From Glandiceps talaboti (lineage: Eukaryota; Hemichordata; Enteropneusta; Spengelidae): DNA of 64,000 nt. The translations under genes and the position numbers were made by a program. Shown one piece after another: positions 1-14,879 of the stretch. Every line of letters starts with the position of its first letter. Positions within the stretch are counted from its first letter, which is position 1. The DNA is taken from contig NC_135551.1 in the NCBI RefSeq assembly GCF_964340395.1, positions 16,033,003-16,097,002 of the forward strand. The letters are read 5' to 3'. The notes under the pieces are model-generated. The model searched no databases and was not told where the DNA came from. It saw only the letters and a program-made list of their open reading frames with translations.

Positions 1-77
<77 letters not shown>
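1..77. repeat. (CT)n microsatellite at window edge
   Basis: Uninterrupted CT dinucleotide tract that continues off the left edge of the window. The same motif recurs at 36.95 and 48.96 kb and as GA at 6.81 and 9.43 kb. Confidence 0.98.
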
Positions 78-84
<7 letters not shown>

Positions 85-1092
85 GCTGTAAACCATTTCT
101 ATTTTGACTGTATTTGTAAATATGCGATTTGGGCCAGTGGCCTCCCAGGGGAATAAATACCAAATTATTATACATAGCTACATAATCATTCTATATAGAG
201 AGTGAGTACAGTACCAATAATTAGAACCAGGTTAACCTCGTTTTGAAACTCGGATAATTCTAAATAATGGCCGTCAACGTCTTTTCGCCACGTTGATTAG
301 CGACATTCGCACAGTGTTGCACAAGCTCAATATACGAACTTTTAATTAGTTCGTTTAGTACAACCCCACCCCTCCCCCGCCCCCTAAACGAACCTTCACA
401 GTGCGACATCAACACATTAATATATTATGTAAACCACGATGAACCCTGCAGCGGTCACACCACTGTGACTTCGAGCGATGTAATGTAAACACTAGATGGT
501 AAACACATTAAAATAATACCGAAAAGTCAGCACTGTACCTCACATTAGTAGAAGTAAATTTTCAATCAACATCTCAACATCTCAGTAGTAAATACAGAAC
601 CTGTTAGCATTGAAGGCGTGAACATTTTCGAAATGTAGTTAGAAGTGCGGACAATTAATGAAGTTCAGCAATCGCATTGATGCCAGACCCCTTCCCCCTA
701 AACGAACGAAGTTCTGAGCTCGTGTGACATTGTGTGATCGTTGCTTACTGAAGGAAAGGTTTAGTACTAGTCATACAACAATTCACTTTTTAAAAAAATG
801 CAGGTAACTGGCAGTTCATAATCACACCATGGCCATGAACGAGGCCTGTTTGCTGCCGTTCAAAAAGCAAACAAATGTAATTACTTCATTCGAACCGATC
901 AAAAGGCTAAAATGTGAAACCAATGTGATAGGAGGTCATCTCAACGCCTTGCCATGAGTTTAAATTGACATGGATGATTATTTAAATATCTACGTAATAC
1001 AGTAGTTATAGATCAATGTATATATACTAGTATCAATTATTTTTACGTAGTACTCAAAATCCTTTTGCATGCGCAACATCAAGCGCCAACAT
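78..1092. other. Intergenic DNA, nothing recognised
   Basis: About 1 kb of AT-rich sequence with no convincing exon, RNA gene or inverted repeat. Two short C-rich strings, near 365 and 688, share the wording 'ccccctaaacgaac', so a small unrecognised repeat may be present twice. Confidence 0.5.
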
Positions 1093-1150
1093 TTGTAGTC
1101 ACGCAACACAGAGGGCGTACTCATGGGTCACATGTTATATTACCTCATAT
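1093..1150 (+). repeat. A1 terminal repeat of the DIRS-like element
   Basis: Shares the core 'acacagagggcgtactcatg' with 4206-4259 in the same orientation, with further matches to the shared 'ctcatat/ttcatat' ending. It contains gtcacgcaacac, the reverse complement of gtgttgcgtgac found in the B repeat. Confidence 0.75.
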
Positions 1151-1270
1151 ACGTACTTGCAATTGGAATACTTATAACGGTCAAGGGCAAGATACGTTCA
1201 CAAACAGAAATATTCCAAGAAGACAACATCAGATAGTACCTAATGGTCAGCAAAATTACATTCCAGAGTC

Positions 1271-2088
1271 ATGGAAAGTAAATTCCAGGCTGCTTCACTA
1301 GGAGCACATGCAGGCGAATGGATTAAAATTGGTGCACCAAAACATATTATAAACTGGATAACTGAAGGTGTTCAGCACCCATTTGTTAGTGAACCAGAAC
1401 AATTTTGTCTTCCAAATCATAGACTTTCTCGAAACCAAGCAGATTTTACCAACAAAGAAATTCAACAGTTAATTGAATGCAATGTTGTATAACAATGTTC
1501 AACAGAACCCATTGGATGCGTGTACCCAACAAGTGAGGAAAATGACGTATGATAATAGACTTACGAACATTAAACCAAGTTTGTCTCCTAACCAAAATTC
1601 CAAAACGAAGATATACATACAATGATGAAACAGTACAGAAAAGGGACATAATACCAATATGGAACATCTACAGTGGTTTTCACCATATACCAGTAAATGC
1701 AGACTTCCACCAATACATAGGTTTCAAGTGGACGTTCTACCAATGGAAAGTCCTTTCGTTAGAACTGAATGCAGGCCCATATTATATTTGCAAAGTAATA
1801 CGAGCAGTGGCACAATATCTTCGGATTATTGGTTTTCGAAACTTGGCATATGTAATCGATTTTCTCATGGCAGCTCAGGAAGAACCTATAGACAGTAAAA
1901 TAGACAAAGCTATACAAACTATGCAAGTACTGGGTTGGTACCTCAATTGTGAGAAATCCAAACTAGTACCATCAAACAAGAAGGTGTTTATCGGATACCA
2001 AATAAAGAGTGTAGGTCCAGATGGAGATCCAGAGATCAGCATACACTGTACCAACACAGCGTGTAAGGAAGTTAAGACGATAAAATGA
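1271..2088 (+). pseudogene. Reverse transcriptase of DIRS-like element (broken)
   Basis: Template-copying domain of the retroelement. The first part (1271-1492) has the DIRS pre-RT pattern, with HIINWITEGVQHPF followed by a motif ending KEIQQLIECNVV. A frame change then leads to 1549-2088, with IIDLRTLNQ, then WNIYSGFHHIPVNADFHQYI, GFKWTFYQW and a KVFIGYQI motif. The catalytic box that is normally Y-x-D-D reads YVIDFL, so one of the two catalytic aspartates is lost. The short stretch between the two ORFs resembles RT sequence in a third frame. Family assignment is firm and function is lost. Confidence 0.85.
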
Positions 2089-2321
2089 GGGACTTGAACA
2101 AAAAGATATGCTTCCAGTCAGAGTACTTGCCAGAATAGCTGGACGATGCATAGCAATAACACAAGCTATAGTACCGGGCAAACTCCTACTCCACAGTGTG
2201 TACAGGTTATTAGCCACGAAAACTTCATGGGGAAATATTCTAACTATAAACCACCAGTCCAAAAAGACATGGAATGGTGATTAACAACAAACAACACAAA
2301 CAATGCTAGTCAATGAGCAAA

Positions 2322-2821
2322 TGTGGACAGATGTGTTTCAAGCAGGATGGGTAGCAGTATACATGCAGCACGTAGCAGCAGGCAACTGAAACAAAAGACT
2401 GTCTATGAAACATTTCGACTACAGGGAACTAATGGCAGGATTGATGTCATTGAAGTCATTTACTCCAAAACTGATCAGCCAATGTTACAACGTTAACAGT
2501 GGCATATCTCAACCACCTGTGAGAGTGCTGTCCAGAAATGACGACCCAAGTAGTAAAACCTGTGTGGATAGAAGCACACGACTTCGATATAAAACTGGCA
2601 GCGAAACATTTAGTGGGGAAATCAAACTGCTGTCACGCAAATACGTTGTCCAGAATTGTGGATCGTTACGATCAAAACTGTTCCAAATGTTGGACAACAT
2701 GTGGGGACCTCACATTATAGACAGATTTGCCAGCATGACAAATACGCAGTTACCAATTTACAACAACTGTATGCTCGACCCTTTGACACCCGGAATCGAC
2801 GCACTGGCTAAACAAGACTAG
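2322..2821 (+). pseudogene. RNase H and connection region of DIRS-like element (broken)
   Basis: Follows the RT in several frames. WTDVFQAGW at about 2322 resembles the first RNase H active-site strand of DIRS elements (TD-x(3)-GWG). FDYRELMAGLMSLKSF at 2411 matches the second (the E of 'LELKA'). The segment KHLVGKSNCCHANTLSR near 2600-2660 corresponds to the usual H-x-PG-x-x-N-x-x-AD-x-LSR tail. The end, WGPHIIDRFASMTNTQLPIY with GIDALAKQD, is the DIRS motif after RNase H. Frame changes between blocks show that it is dead. Confidence 0.75.
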
Positions 2822-3084
2822 AACGTACACAACAACTATGCGAATGCGCCATTTCGCCTCATACCACGGATACTACAAGTACTAAAGAGATAACAAGCAG
2901 AAAGAACAGTTATTGCCCCGTATTGGCCAGCTCAACCATAATTCCAAGAACTGTCGAAAATGACAATGACGACACCAAGTCTGCCAAACTCAACTCTCAA
3001 ATTTTAGAAACAGGCCATAGGAATACAACCAGAACCAAGGAAAACCCCAAAATGGAAAATATATGCTTTGAGAGTATCTGAAAA

Positions 3085-4078
3085 AACAGATTGAAAAATG
3101 AAGGATGGTCGTCCGGAGCGACAGATCAGTTACCACTGTGTTGGGCAGACTCGACACTTGCTTTATATAATCGGACTGTAAATCGGTTTTTCACTTAATA
3201 TTGTGTTGAAACAAAAGTGGAATGTCCACCAACGAATACATCCATCGTAGTGGACTTTCTATCCAACATTATTGATAGCTCAGATAAACCATGACGTTCG
3301 CAGCTTCGGACAGCTACAGCTGCACTAGGCAGTGTATATAGTGCATTTGGTTGTCAAACCCCACTCCATAAACAAATGCCTAATAACTTGATTTCAGTAT
3401 TAGTGAAATCTGGTACTGTAGCACCGATGAAACATTCATTAGCAATGCCATTATTAGTGTTTCACAACTTATATCTTTGATGGCTTGACAATGACAATCT
3501 AAACTATTAAACAGTTGTGTTGTAAAGAAGTAACATTGCTAGCATAACAGTAACTGTTGGTTTACGACCATCAGACATTGCACCTAAGGGACCACCAGTT
3601 GACTCTAGTACAAATCAGAGTAAAAAGATAGTGTTCTCAACATACCAAGTCATAAAGGTGTTACTGTCACATTTTTTGGAATTAAGAATAATACTAGCCG
3701 TACATGTTTTGAAGTATGTTTGCCATCATCAGCCATTGATAAACTGGATCCTGTAAAGACTTCATCTGATTATATCTCTCACACAGCTAGTGTAAGAGAT
3801 AATGTTGTGTTTCTAAACTTAAACGCTCCTGATAAGGCAGTTTAAACTCGTACAATTGCTAAGATTCTAGGTGATGCCATTCAACTAGCAGGTTTGGGAG
3901 GCAAATATACTACAAAAGACTAGACCTACTGTGGCTACAGCTGCCATTGAAGCCAACTTTGATTATCCAGAGGTTGTTATGAAAATAGGACGTTGGAAAA
4001 CCAGATCAGTTTTATTTGATCACTATGTACATAGTAAAACACCCGACGACTACACGGACCAAATTTTGACCTCATGAG
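3085..4078 (+). pseudogene. Tyrosine recombinase of DIRS-like element (broken)
   Basis: This enzyme would integrate the circular cDNA. The N-terminal core-binding part is visible near 3100-3200 as GWSSGATDQLPLCW and STLALYNRTVNRF, which fit the SAM-like arm-binding region of DIRS recombinases. The catalytic end is at about 3930-4035: ATAAIEANFDYPEVVMKIG, then GRWKTRSVLFDHYVHS, where the tyrosine of DHYV aligns with the nucleophile. The expected H-x-x-R box is not intact, and stop codons occur at several places. No methyltransferase domain is seen between RNase H and the recombinase. Confidence 0.7.
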
Positions 4079-4133
4079 ACTATTGGACAACCAGAAGAGA
4101 ATGAAACGCTCTACATATTAGTTATTGTTTATT

Positions 4134-4259
4134 ATGAAATGTATAAGTTCATTAAATTTGTTTATTCACACACGTATAGTGTTGCGTGACGTACGTTTAC
4201 AGAAATTGTAGTCACACAACACAGAGGGCGTACTCATGTGACCTCAGGTTACTTCATAT
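4134..4259 (+). repeat. B1-A2 junction repeats of the DIRS-like element
   Basis: 4134-4205 (B1) is repeated directly at 4377-4496, and 4206-4259 (A2) repeats A1. Immediately across the junction, gtgttgcgtgac and gtcacacaacac form an inverted pair about 20 bases apart, which could fold into a hairpin or serve as a recombination site. Confidence 0.75.
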
Positions 4260-4376
4260 TTTTGCTTGGTGCTAAACTGATTATGTACACACATTCAATA
4301 TACAGTATTTAGTGATTAACATATCATGGATTGGGGAGACGTGTCAAATAAGGATACACGCATTGTAATATTAGTA

Positions 4377-4406
4377 ATGGCATGTATAAGTTCACTAAAG
4401 TTGTTT

Positions 4407-4471
<65 letters not shown>

Positions 4472-4496
4472 GTTGCGTGAAGTAAGTTTACAGAAA
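4377..4496 (+). repeat. B2 terminal repeat expanded by a (CA)n tract
   Basis: Matches B1 (gtataagttca, then tgtttattcacacac, then agtgttgcgtga and gtttacagaaa), but the short CA run of B1 has grown into a CA tract at about 4410-4468. Confidence 0.75.
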
Positions 4497-4499
4497 CAC

Positions 4500-6035
4500 A
4501 CAACTCAGAAATATAGATATTTACCACTCCTAACATTTATAGATAAAATAAAGTACATGCAGGTAGACATTAAAGAGTAGATGCCCCCCCCCCCCGCCCA
4601 ATAATTCAGTAGTCAGCCATATGGTGGTTGACTGTGCTTAGGGAGAACACCATGAATGACTATTATAAGTACTAAACTTGACAAATTAATTATGGATAGG
4701 AAAAGCTAGGCAAATTAACATTTTACTGTGAATTTATTATAATATTAACAGATATATGATGCACTGGACTTTGTGAATCTTCTTGTATGACAAAGGATAC
4801 ATCTAAGGTTCCGAATGAAACAATCAGCTGATGGTGTAAAGTGTCATAAGAGTTTTACCAGTTTTTAAGCCCATTGATTCAATAAAATATTATAGTAAAA
4901 TAACTATATTTCATTCAGTGGTCAACAAATTGCGAACATTCGGTTAGATGACTGTAATTCAGGCATTGACTTGAAAGAGCTGTTGAATACTAAGCGCCAC
5001 CAAATGATGGTTTTTAGAAGGACTAGCTGCAAAAAATGAAGCAATTTCACTATCAGGAGGGAGACAGCTTCACTGCAGTAACAAACAGCTAGTGTAACGA
5101 TATACAGTATAAACAGTATAACAATTATGTTATAACTTCTTGGATTTAATTCTATAGTCTATCTCTATTCCACTACTGTGAGAGGGACTCCCTTACTGTG
5201 ACTCGCCTAGCCATGCGGCTTAGAATCCTCCAAAGTTCGGAATTTAGGCTCATGGGGTACCAGTGATAAAATAGATGGTTTTTCCATATGCATTCAAATG
5301 ATGTCAAGGCTATTCATTAAGATTTTTCTACACTTTTCGACGGGACGAAGTATTGTCTCTAGAATACACAAAAGCTGCAGTAATATTACTTTGGCCAGGT
5401 TGGTATCCGGTTTTAAAGGGGTGCGGTGTTTTAATTTTTTCCAAAAACCATGGTTGTGGGCGGTGAAAGATACACATTTCGAAGATATTTGCAAAATACG
5501 GTAGTTAGTAAATTCCTCTGTAAGTTGCAGTTTCAAAACCATATTTGTTATCTCCCTTGAAAATTGGGGATGTATCCGAAGGTAATCATTGCGTTAAACC
5601 GATGAAGTAACGAGTTAGTGACGTAGACCTCCAAAATAACGTGTACGTATTTGATAGCGTCAAGCCCTCCTGCCTATCCGCACTTCTGTTTTCCTGCGTA
5701 GCATGTGGAATATCTTCAACATAGGAAGGTGGAGATACGATTGTCTCAACGTTATTTCGGCTAGCATCTGAATTTTGTATCAAGTTAAACTTTGAAATCA
5801 CTCGAAAATGTCTCATCTTCTGCTGATTCATAAAGTTGTTTACAGTAGTAGTCAACAGTATTTCCAACACCAGTATGATCGAAATTGCTTTGTCGTTTAC
5901 GAGATAAATACGAAATTTGTTGTAACTGGATTCTTTTTCTACAAAGATTCACATCGCGCCTGAATAGAGGTTGGTTGTTGAGCTAGCTGAATAGTGATTT
6001 CCATGAAGACATATTTTCCCGTTCTGCATGGAGTT
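4500..6035. other. Intergenic DNA, nothing recognised
   Basis: Contains a C homopolymer near 4585 and several short open frames without domain resemblance, splice context or codon evidence. Confidence 0.45.
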
Positions 6036-6083
6036 TACGTCACCGTTGTTGTCGTTGTCGTCGTCGTCGTCGTCGTCGTCGTT

Positions 6084-6115
<32 letters not shown>

Positions 6116-6136
6116 CGTCGTCGTCGTCGTCTTCTC
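6036..6136. repeat. Compound trinucleotide (GTC/GTT)n microsatellite
   Basis: Alternating GTC and GTT runs. They translate as polyvaline, which explains the open frame over this stretch; it is not a gene. Confidence 0.95.
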
Positions 6137-6808
6137 AACAGTAAAACACTACGTGGCGTGGGGTAACCGGAACAAAATAATTATTTTAGGCCTAACAATA
6201 AGATGTATAGTTGGCTTACTTTGCCCACTGTTAGCACACAAATATTCAGTTATTATAGGACATGTGCATATGGAAGTATGGAAATGAGTAACAGATGGAT
6301 ATGATTAGGTAAACGAATTGTTTATAAATTAAAAAGAGAAAATACAGGTTTATTCCTCTATTTATCTTTCTTTTCATTCAAATATTGTCGTTTGTTTTTA
6401 AGTTTGTCTTTTATGAAGAGTGTCTGAAGTGATTACGTACTTGTTCAACTAGACGACCACGCTTACAAACACAGAAAGACGAAAAGTGACAATATATGAA
6501 ATGAAGGAAATAAATGTAAATAAAGGAAAGGTGCCGTATTGATCAGGTCGGAAAATCACACAATATTTACATGTGATGATGTAAATAGGTAAATAGGTGG
6601 ATGATAACCTTCTTACATTATTCTGTAAAATCATGATATATGCAGAAAGCAAGTAAATCGTGTAATAAACAAATACACACCAGTAGCCAATATAAGAGTA
6701 TACACACCAAAACACAACAATCCATGTATTTCCCTTAGTACATATAATCTTAGACCCATTTGTGACGGTCTATAAAGCGGTAAACTATACTTACTAATCC
6801 TAAACATG

Positions 6809-9220
<2,412 letters not shown>

Positions 9221-9429
9221 TTTTATTTATAATTATATATTTTGTGACGCGTTACAGTGAAAGCAAAATGTTTGACAAGATTAGAACACCAAGAACACTA
9301 GATAAAACGTCGAAACTTCAAATATGACATAATTGATAAAACATATATAAGATATACCATAATAATTACATGAATACTTACTAGCTACATCTGCTTACAG
9401 GAAATGAGTTCAACACCACACGTAACACA

Positions 9430-9432
9430 GAT

Positions 9433-9515
<83 letters not shown>

Positions 9516-11280
9516 GTAATAAAGGTGACAAATATTTTAGCGTTCTAGGATAGAAATATATATTTTGTGTCGATCTACATAGTAACTGACATAATTACGA
9601 TAATTACGTATTATTAAATGTAAACAATCTAAACGAGACAAAGTTTGATAGATACACAATGTAGATGTCTAAATATGGAATTTATACACAGTGATAGAAG
9701 CAGGAGGACATAAACAAACACGTATACAGAGAAAGAACCATGTACGTAGTAGCAATGTCTAAGATATTTGGCTCTTTCCTATCTTTGGTGTGAATACACT
9801 TGATCACATTAATTACAAAGTAAACTATTTTATTTGCCGCTCTAAATTATTATTTGTTACGGACATACTGTGAAAGAAATAACTTGTATTCCAGACACAC
9901 AGTACTACCTTTATTGTTTTACAATTTTAGTCATTTTGAATTCGGCCTGAAAAAACATACATATTAATGAAAATATCTTTTTTATAAAGACATCTAAAAT
10001 TGACGAGTATATTTTTATACCACTCCTACCCTCATCTAGCGTTATCGTAATGTAAATGAAGTTGTTGTTGTTTTTTTCTGATAAATCACCATCATTAATA
10101 CACATCTACAAGGTTAATGAGTTACACGAAAATTATTTTTAAAAACCGTAAAAATATTAAACAAATTTAAAGAGGAAATCTCAAACTGTGTCAACAGTGA
10201 ATGTCGAACGATCTTCTCAAATTTAACAAAATCGTGATAATTATCTTGTCACTAGAGCCTAAGCTTTAGGTGTTAAATGAACTCTTTACGTGGTAAATGA
10301 TCCCCACCCCCACTCCATAATAAAAGAACAACACAAATTGAATAGTAAACAGAGACGAAACGGTATTTTTCTACAGTTGTGTATTAACTTTCAGAGGAAA
10401 TATTTCTACTAACATAAATATGAGTACACTTAGTCTACTACAAATACACTTCTCCCGATGACCCAGCCTCACCGCTGATGGCGCACTTGATCATGGGCAA
10501 GCGGGTCGCTGAATTCAGATAGATTGTGGTCACATAACGAGTCTACAAATGCAAGTATACCGTTTATAAGGTACAGAGAAACGGAAGTAGGGTTTATGAG
10601 AACACATCTGTTCAACATACAATGTTCATGTAAAGTGAATTAAACGCTTTGTCTTATATTTCGTATTTTTATTTTATTTTTTTAATTTCTTATGTATATA
10701 TTCCACTGGAGCAGGGTGTATGAGTTTATATAAACGCCTCTCCAAATTATTTTTGTATTTAATCTAGGATGTGAAATATTTTTCATGGCCTTATCTTAGA
10801 TCTGCCCATTACGTAGTTAACAAAATATTTGCTGAAAGATGATAACACTTGACATCAAATTTAATTAGAATTTCGGTGATAATTATATTTATGTATTTAA
10901 AGCGGCATCTATCACCCAGTACATATCGTGTTATTATATCATAACCCTGTCATTAATACTATAAACCCACTATCGTTTCATGAATGATATGTTTTACTAA
11001 TGTTAGCAATTAGCATATAGATTTTCGATTGAAATATATATGTATATGTCATGACATACAATTCTACTTGTAGAATTGAATTAGATATTTAGATTAGATG
11101 TAAACAGTACATCTTTATTGTCAAAGTCATATTACCTGCTTATATGTTAATACCAAATCTATGGTTTATTATTACAGTAAAAATTTAAACCTAAGGCATA
11201 AATCTGTAAATAACAAATGCTACTGTATATTGTGACACTTCAGGGTTTTAGACGGGCACATTAAGTTAACAGTCATGGAT
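9430..11280. repeat. Triplicated non-coding block, copy 2
   Basis: Begins with a GA tract (about 9432-9511), then carries the same ordered words as copy 1 (for example 'gagacgaaacggtattttt' at about 10350 and 'gatggcgcacttgatca' near 10480). Its right end is followed at about 11280-11335 by a short piece ('gatagaagcag...ataaacaaa') that matches its own beginning near 9692, suggesting a truncated further tandem unit. Confidence 0.8.
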
Positions 11281-11344
11281 TGTGATAGAAGCAGACAGAT
11301 ATAAACAAAGACATAGGCAGATAAAGAACCTAATGTTGAGAGAG

Positions 11345-12560
11345 ATTTAGTAAAAAAGGGGGTTACTCAACCTTGGGACCCACTTGGGATGATGTAACTT
11401 TAGGGAGAGAATACTCCGTACTCCGCGATTTCGTAGCCGTCTTCTCCGTTCTCACTGACTAGGCAAGCTGCATTGGGTAGCCATCTGTCTGTTTCGATAA
11501 AGGTGACGGTGGTAGATGCTATACGAACTGCGAGTAGTATAGCGAGAAACTGGGCTTTATAAATTTAAATCCAGAGTTCTATCCCCGACGTACCAAAACT
11601 GCTGTCGTCTCGTATGACTATTTTTAATTCGAAATAAAAGTGAAGGTTCATCTGAAACGCCAGTACTTGCTGTGCGTTCTGCTTGTTAAGTATGATGTTT
11701 TTGGGAGCGAGACGTAGAATTCGAACTTGCAGCGATCACCCGATCGCTCCATAACTTACTCAAGTCAACGGATCTATTTCGACGAGCACGCACGGGGTTC
11801 GAATGCGACAATTCTATGGTCATGGTTTTGTTCATGGTGTAGCCGAGGTATATATGGCGCCCTCATTTTGTCTTTATTTCATACCTTTGTTTTTCGTACT
11901 AGTTTTAATTATGTATGCATTTCTTTTGTCTGATGTCCACCTATGCTTTGCTACATAGCCACCTGTTTGATTTAGACATCTTATGAATACTTGGTTCTAT
12001 GTTTGATTTGTGTCTTCATGTCACTGTACAACAGTCCTAAGAGCAGTACACAAGTGTCTCTATTGCAGTAAAACCACTTATAAACCTTACCTTTGTATTG
12101 GGATGGTCAACGGAGTTTGATCCAAGAAGTCATACGTTGTTGCTGTAGAAGTGTAATTATACTGCAGTACTGAAATTGTCGTACGTTGTTGCTGTAGAAG
12201 TGTAATTATACTGCAGAACTGAGAAGAGGCAGAGTTGTGTCCAGGAGACTGTCTTATTAGGAAATTCTGTGTTGTGTGTACGTACGCGTGTCGCCGTCGG
12301 TACAGTATAAAGGGCGTGACTTTAAAAGCGTGTGCTATTGTGTTGTGTCGAAGTCCGTGAACTATTGCTCAATTATACTCTTTCGTGTCGTGACATTTAT
12401 TTAAACTAGAAATTCTGAACTACTACTATTATTTCGTCTGAATATAAATTGATGTTGTAGGAGTGTACGTCGTCTTTCTGAAGTTTTGTGGAACTATATG
12501 TGTTCTCACCAAGTGTAGGAGTTGCTGAACTAAACTTATTGTTCTACGCGCGGTGTACTA
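11345..12560. other. Insert between block copies 2 and 3, left part
   Basis: Absent from the other copies of the triplicated block. It has slightly higher GC and contains a 49-bp tandem duplication at about 12133-12230 (tacgttgttgctgtagaag repeated). No protein domain or clear LTR ends were recognised. Confidence 0.4.
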
Positions 12561-12574
12561 AATAATCAAGTTTC

Positions 12575-13305
12575 GTTCAAGAATAGTGGCAGCCATCTTG
12601 CAATTGGTGACTCTACGCGAACTTGATTCTGCTTCTTTCGTTCAAGAATAGTGGCAGTCATCTTGTAGACGCGAACTTGATTCTGCTTCTTCCGTTCAAG
12701 AATAGTGGCAGCAATCTTGTAGACGCGAACTTTATTCTGCTTCTTTCGTTCAAGAATAGTGGCAGTCATCTTGTAGACGCGAACATGATTCTGCTTCTTC
12801 CGTTCAAGAATGGTGGCAGCCATCTTGTAGACGCGAACTTGATTCTGCTTCTTCCGTTCAAGAATGGTGGCAGCCATCTTGTAGACGCGAACTTGATTCT
12901 ACTTCTTTCGTTCAAGAATAGTGGCAGCCATCTTGTAAACGCGAACTTGATTCTGCTTCTTTTTCGTTCAAGAATAGTGGCAGCTATCTTGTAGACGCGA
13001 ACTTTATTCTGCTTCTTTCGTTCAAGAAAAGTGGCAACGAATATATCTGGTACTCGAATAGTACATGTCTGCTTGATTCTGCTTCTTCAAGAATAGTGGC
13101 AGCCATCTTGTAGACGCGAACTATATTCTGCTTCTTTCGTTCAAGAATAGTGGCAGCCATCTTGTAGACGCGAACTTTATTCTGCTTCTTTCGTTCAAGA
13201 ATAGTGGCAGCCATCTTGTAGACGGGAACTGTATTGTGTTTCTTTCGTTCAAGAATAGTGGCAGCCATCTTGTAGACGCGAACTTTATTCTACTTCTTTA
13301 ATGTA
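12575..13305. repeat. 54-bp minisatellite, about 12 units
   Basis: Tandem array of a 54-bp unit that includes ttcaagaatagtggcagcc followed by atcttgtagacgcgaac. Because 54 is divisible by three and the unit lacks stops in some frames, both strands show long repetitive open frames (18-residue period), which are not genes. One interior unit, near 13025-13075, is disrupted by foreign sequence. Almost every unit carries CCATCTT or a one-base variant, the reverse complement of the YY1 core AAGATGG. Confidence 0.93.
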
Positions 13306-13849
13306 TTTAGTTCCTCCCGTTTCAGCTTCGTAACATTTAATTACTTACAGTTCCGGCGATATTTAATAGTCAATTGAAGTAATATTTCATTTTATAGCGT
13401 TTAACATATTTTTCACGTTATTATATAGGATACACTTACTGCGGTAAATCAATTTAAAACTACTCATTGTAATATTATTTCACTATACAAATCAACTTAG
13501 GATACTTATTGTAATATTATTTTCATTTGTATAAATCAACTCAAGACAATTTATCGTACTATTAATTATTTTTTGGAATTTAGAAATAACTTATTGTAAG
13601 CTTAATATTAATTAATCTTTGAGAACGGATCCGATAGTATTTACTTTCTTTATTGAAAGCTTATTTTGTAGATATTGTGATTTATGTTGATAAGTAAAAG
13701 CATACCATCTGTTCATTTATACCTATATAATATCGTGCCATTCATTTTAGTATTTATAACTATTGTCCCTGAACCCAAGTCCCCACGACGGCAGCGATCA
13801 TACGCAACCTTAGCCCCGTCCGTAAGAATGTTGCTTACAATTGGCTATC

Positions 13850-14832
13850 CCAAATCTATGGCAATCCAATTGAATGACAACAAGCACATTGTTAACTTCT
13901 TTAATTTGCAAGCTGTACTGATTGGAATTAGAATGATTTGTTTCTGATTTCCCATCATTACCTAAAATGGTGCACCACATTTGGCGATATTAGTATTTTT
14001 CGTAAAAATGTAAAATTATTTGTTTTAAAAAAAAGAAGAGATCTCAAACTGCATTTCGAACGATCTTCTGTCATTTAACAAAATTGTGACAATTTTCTTG
14101 TCACCCAGTGGAGACGTCGACTACGCTTGAGGTGTTTATTTAACGCTTTTAAGACTATTTTTAACACTAAGTCTTGTCAAAAGTCTCTTAAAAAATGGAA
14201 ATGATAACGTTGAATGGAAAATCCATAAAACGCTCACATTTCATACAAACAGGAGACGAAACGGTATTTGTCTCTTGTGTACTAATGTTCAGAGCAAATT
14301 ATTTCTACCAACATAAATAGGCGTACTCTACTACAAATGCACTTCTCTCGATCACACAGCATCATCGCTGATGGCGCACTTCATGGCCAAGCGGGTCGCT
14401 GAAGTCAGCGAGAGTGATAATTAGTTTACAAATATATGTATACTGTTTAGAGATACAGAGAAACGGAAGTGGGGTTTTATGAGACGTACATCTGTTCGAC
14501 ATACAATGTTCATGTATAGTTTTGTCTTATATTTAGTATTTTTATTTTTGTTAAATTTCTAATGTATATTCCACTGGAGCAGGATGTATAAGTTTAGGAA
14601 AACGACACACCTCATTATTATTGTATTTAATCAAGGATGTGAAATATTTCTCTTGGCATTCTCTTTGATTTGCCCATTTCGTAATTAACAAAATGTTAAT
14701 AAATAAACGAATGAATGAATAAATGAATGAATGAATAAATAAATAAATATATACATACATTAATAAATAAATAAATAAATAATGGAATAAATAAATGAAT
14801 AAAAATAATAAATAAATGATTAAATGAATGAA

Positions 14833-14879
<47 letters not shown>

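Larger units (their letters stand above)
1093..4496 (+). mobile_element. Decayed DIRS/Ngaro-like tyrosine-recombinase retroelement
   Basis: A retroelement remnant with, in order, a pre-RT region, reverse transcriptase, RNase H and a tyrosine recombinase. There is no integrase, aspartic protease or LTR pair. This domain order is that of the DIRS order (DIRS, Ngaro, PAT groups), which integrates by recombinase rather than by DDE integrase. Segment 1093-1150 is repeated directly at 4206-4259, and segment 4134-4205 at 4377-4496, giving the order A1-ORFs-B1-A2-B2, the split direct repeat described for PAT/Ngaro elements. The second B copy is expanded by a CA microsatellite. All frames carry stops and frameshifts, so this is a fossil. 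The exact outer ends are uncertain. Confidence 0.8.

Noticed and set aside
11690-11815. GGTTCGAAT-like string considered as a tRNA T-loop
   Set aside because: No acceptor or anticodon stem pairing could be made around it.
12566-13268. Repetitive frames with an 18-residue period on both strands (KMAATILERKKQNQVRVY)
   Set aside because: A stop-free 54-bp minisatellite, open on both strands, with indels that change frame; no gene context.
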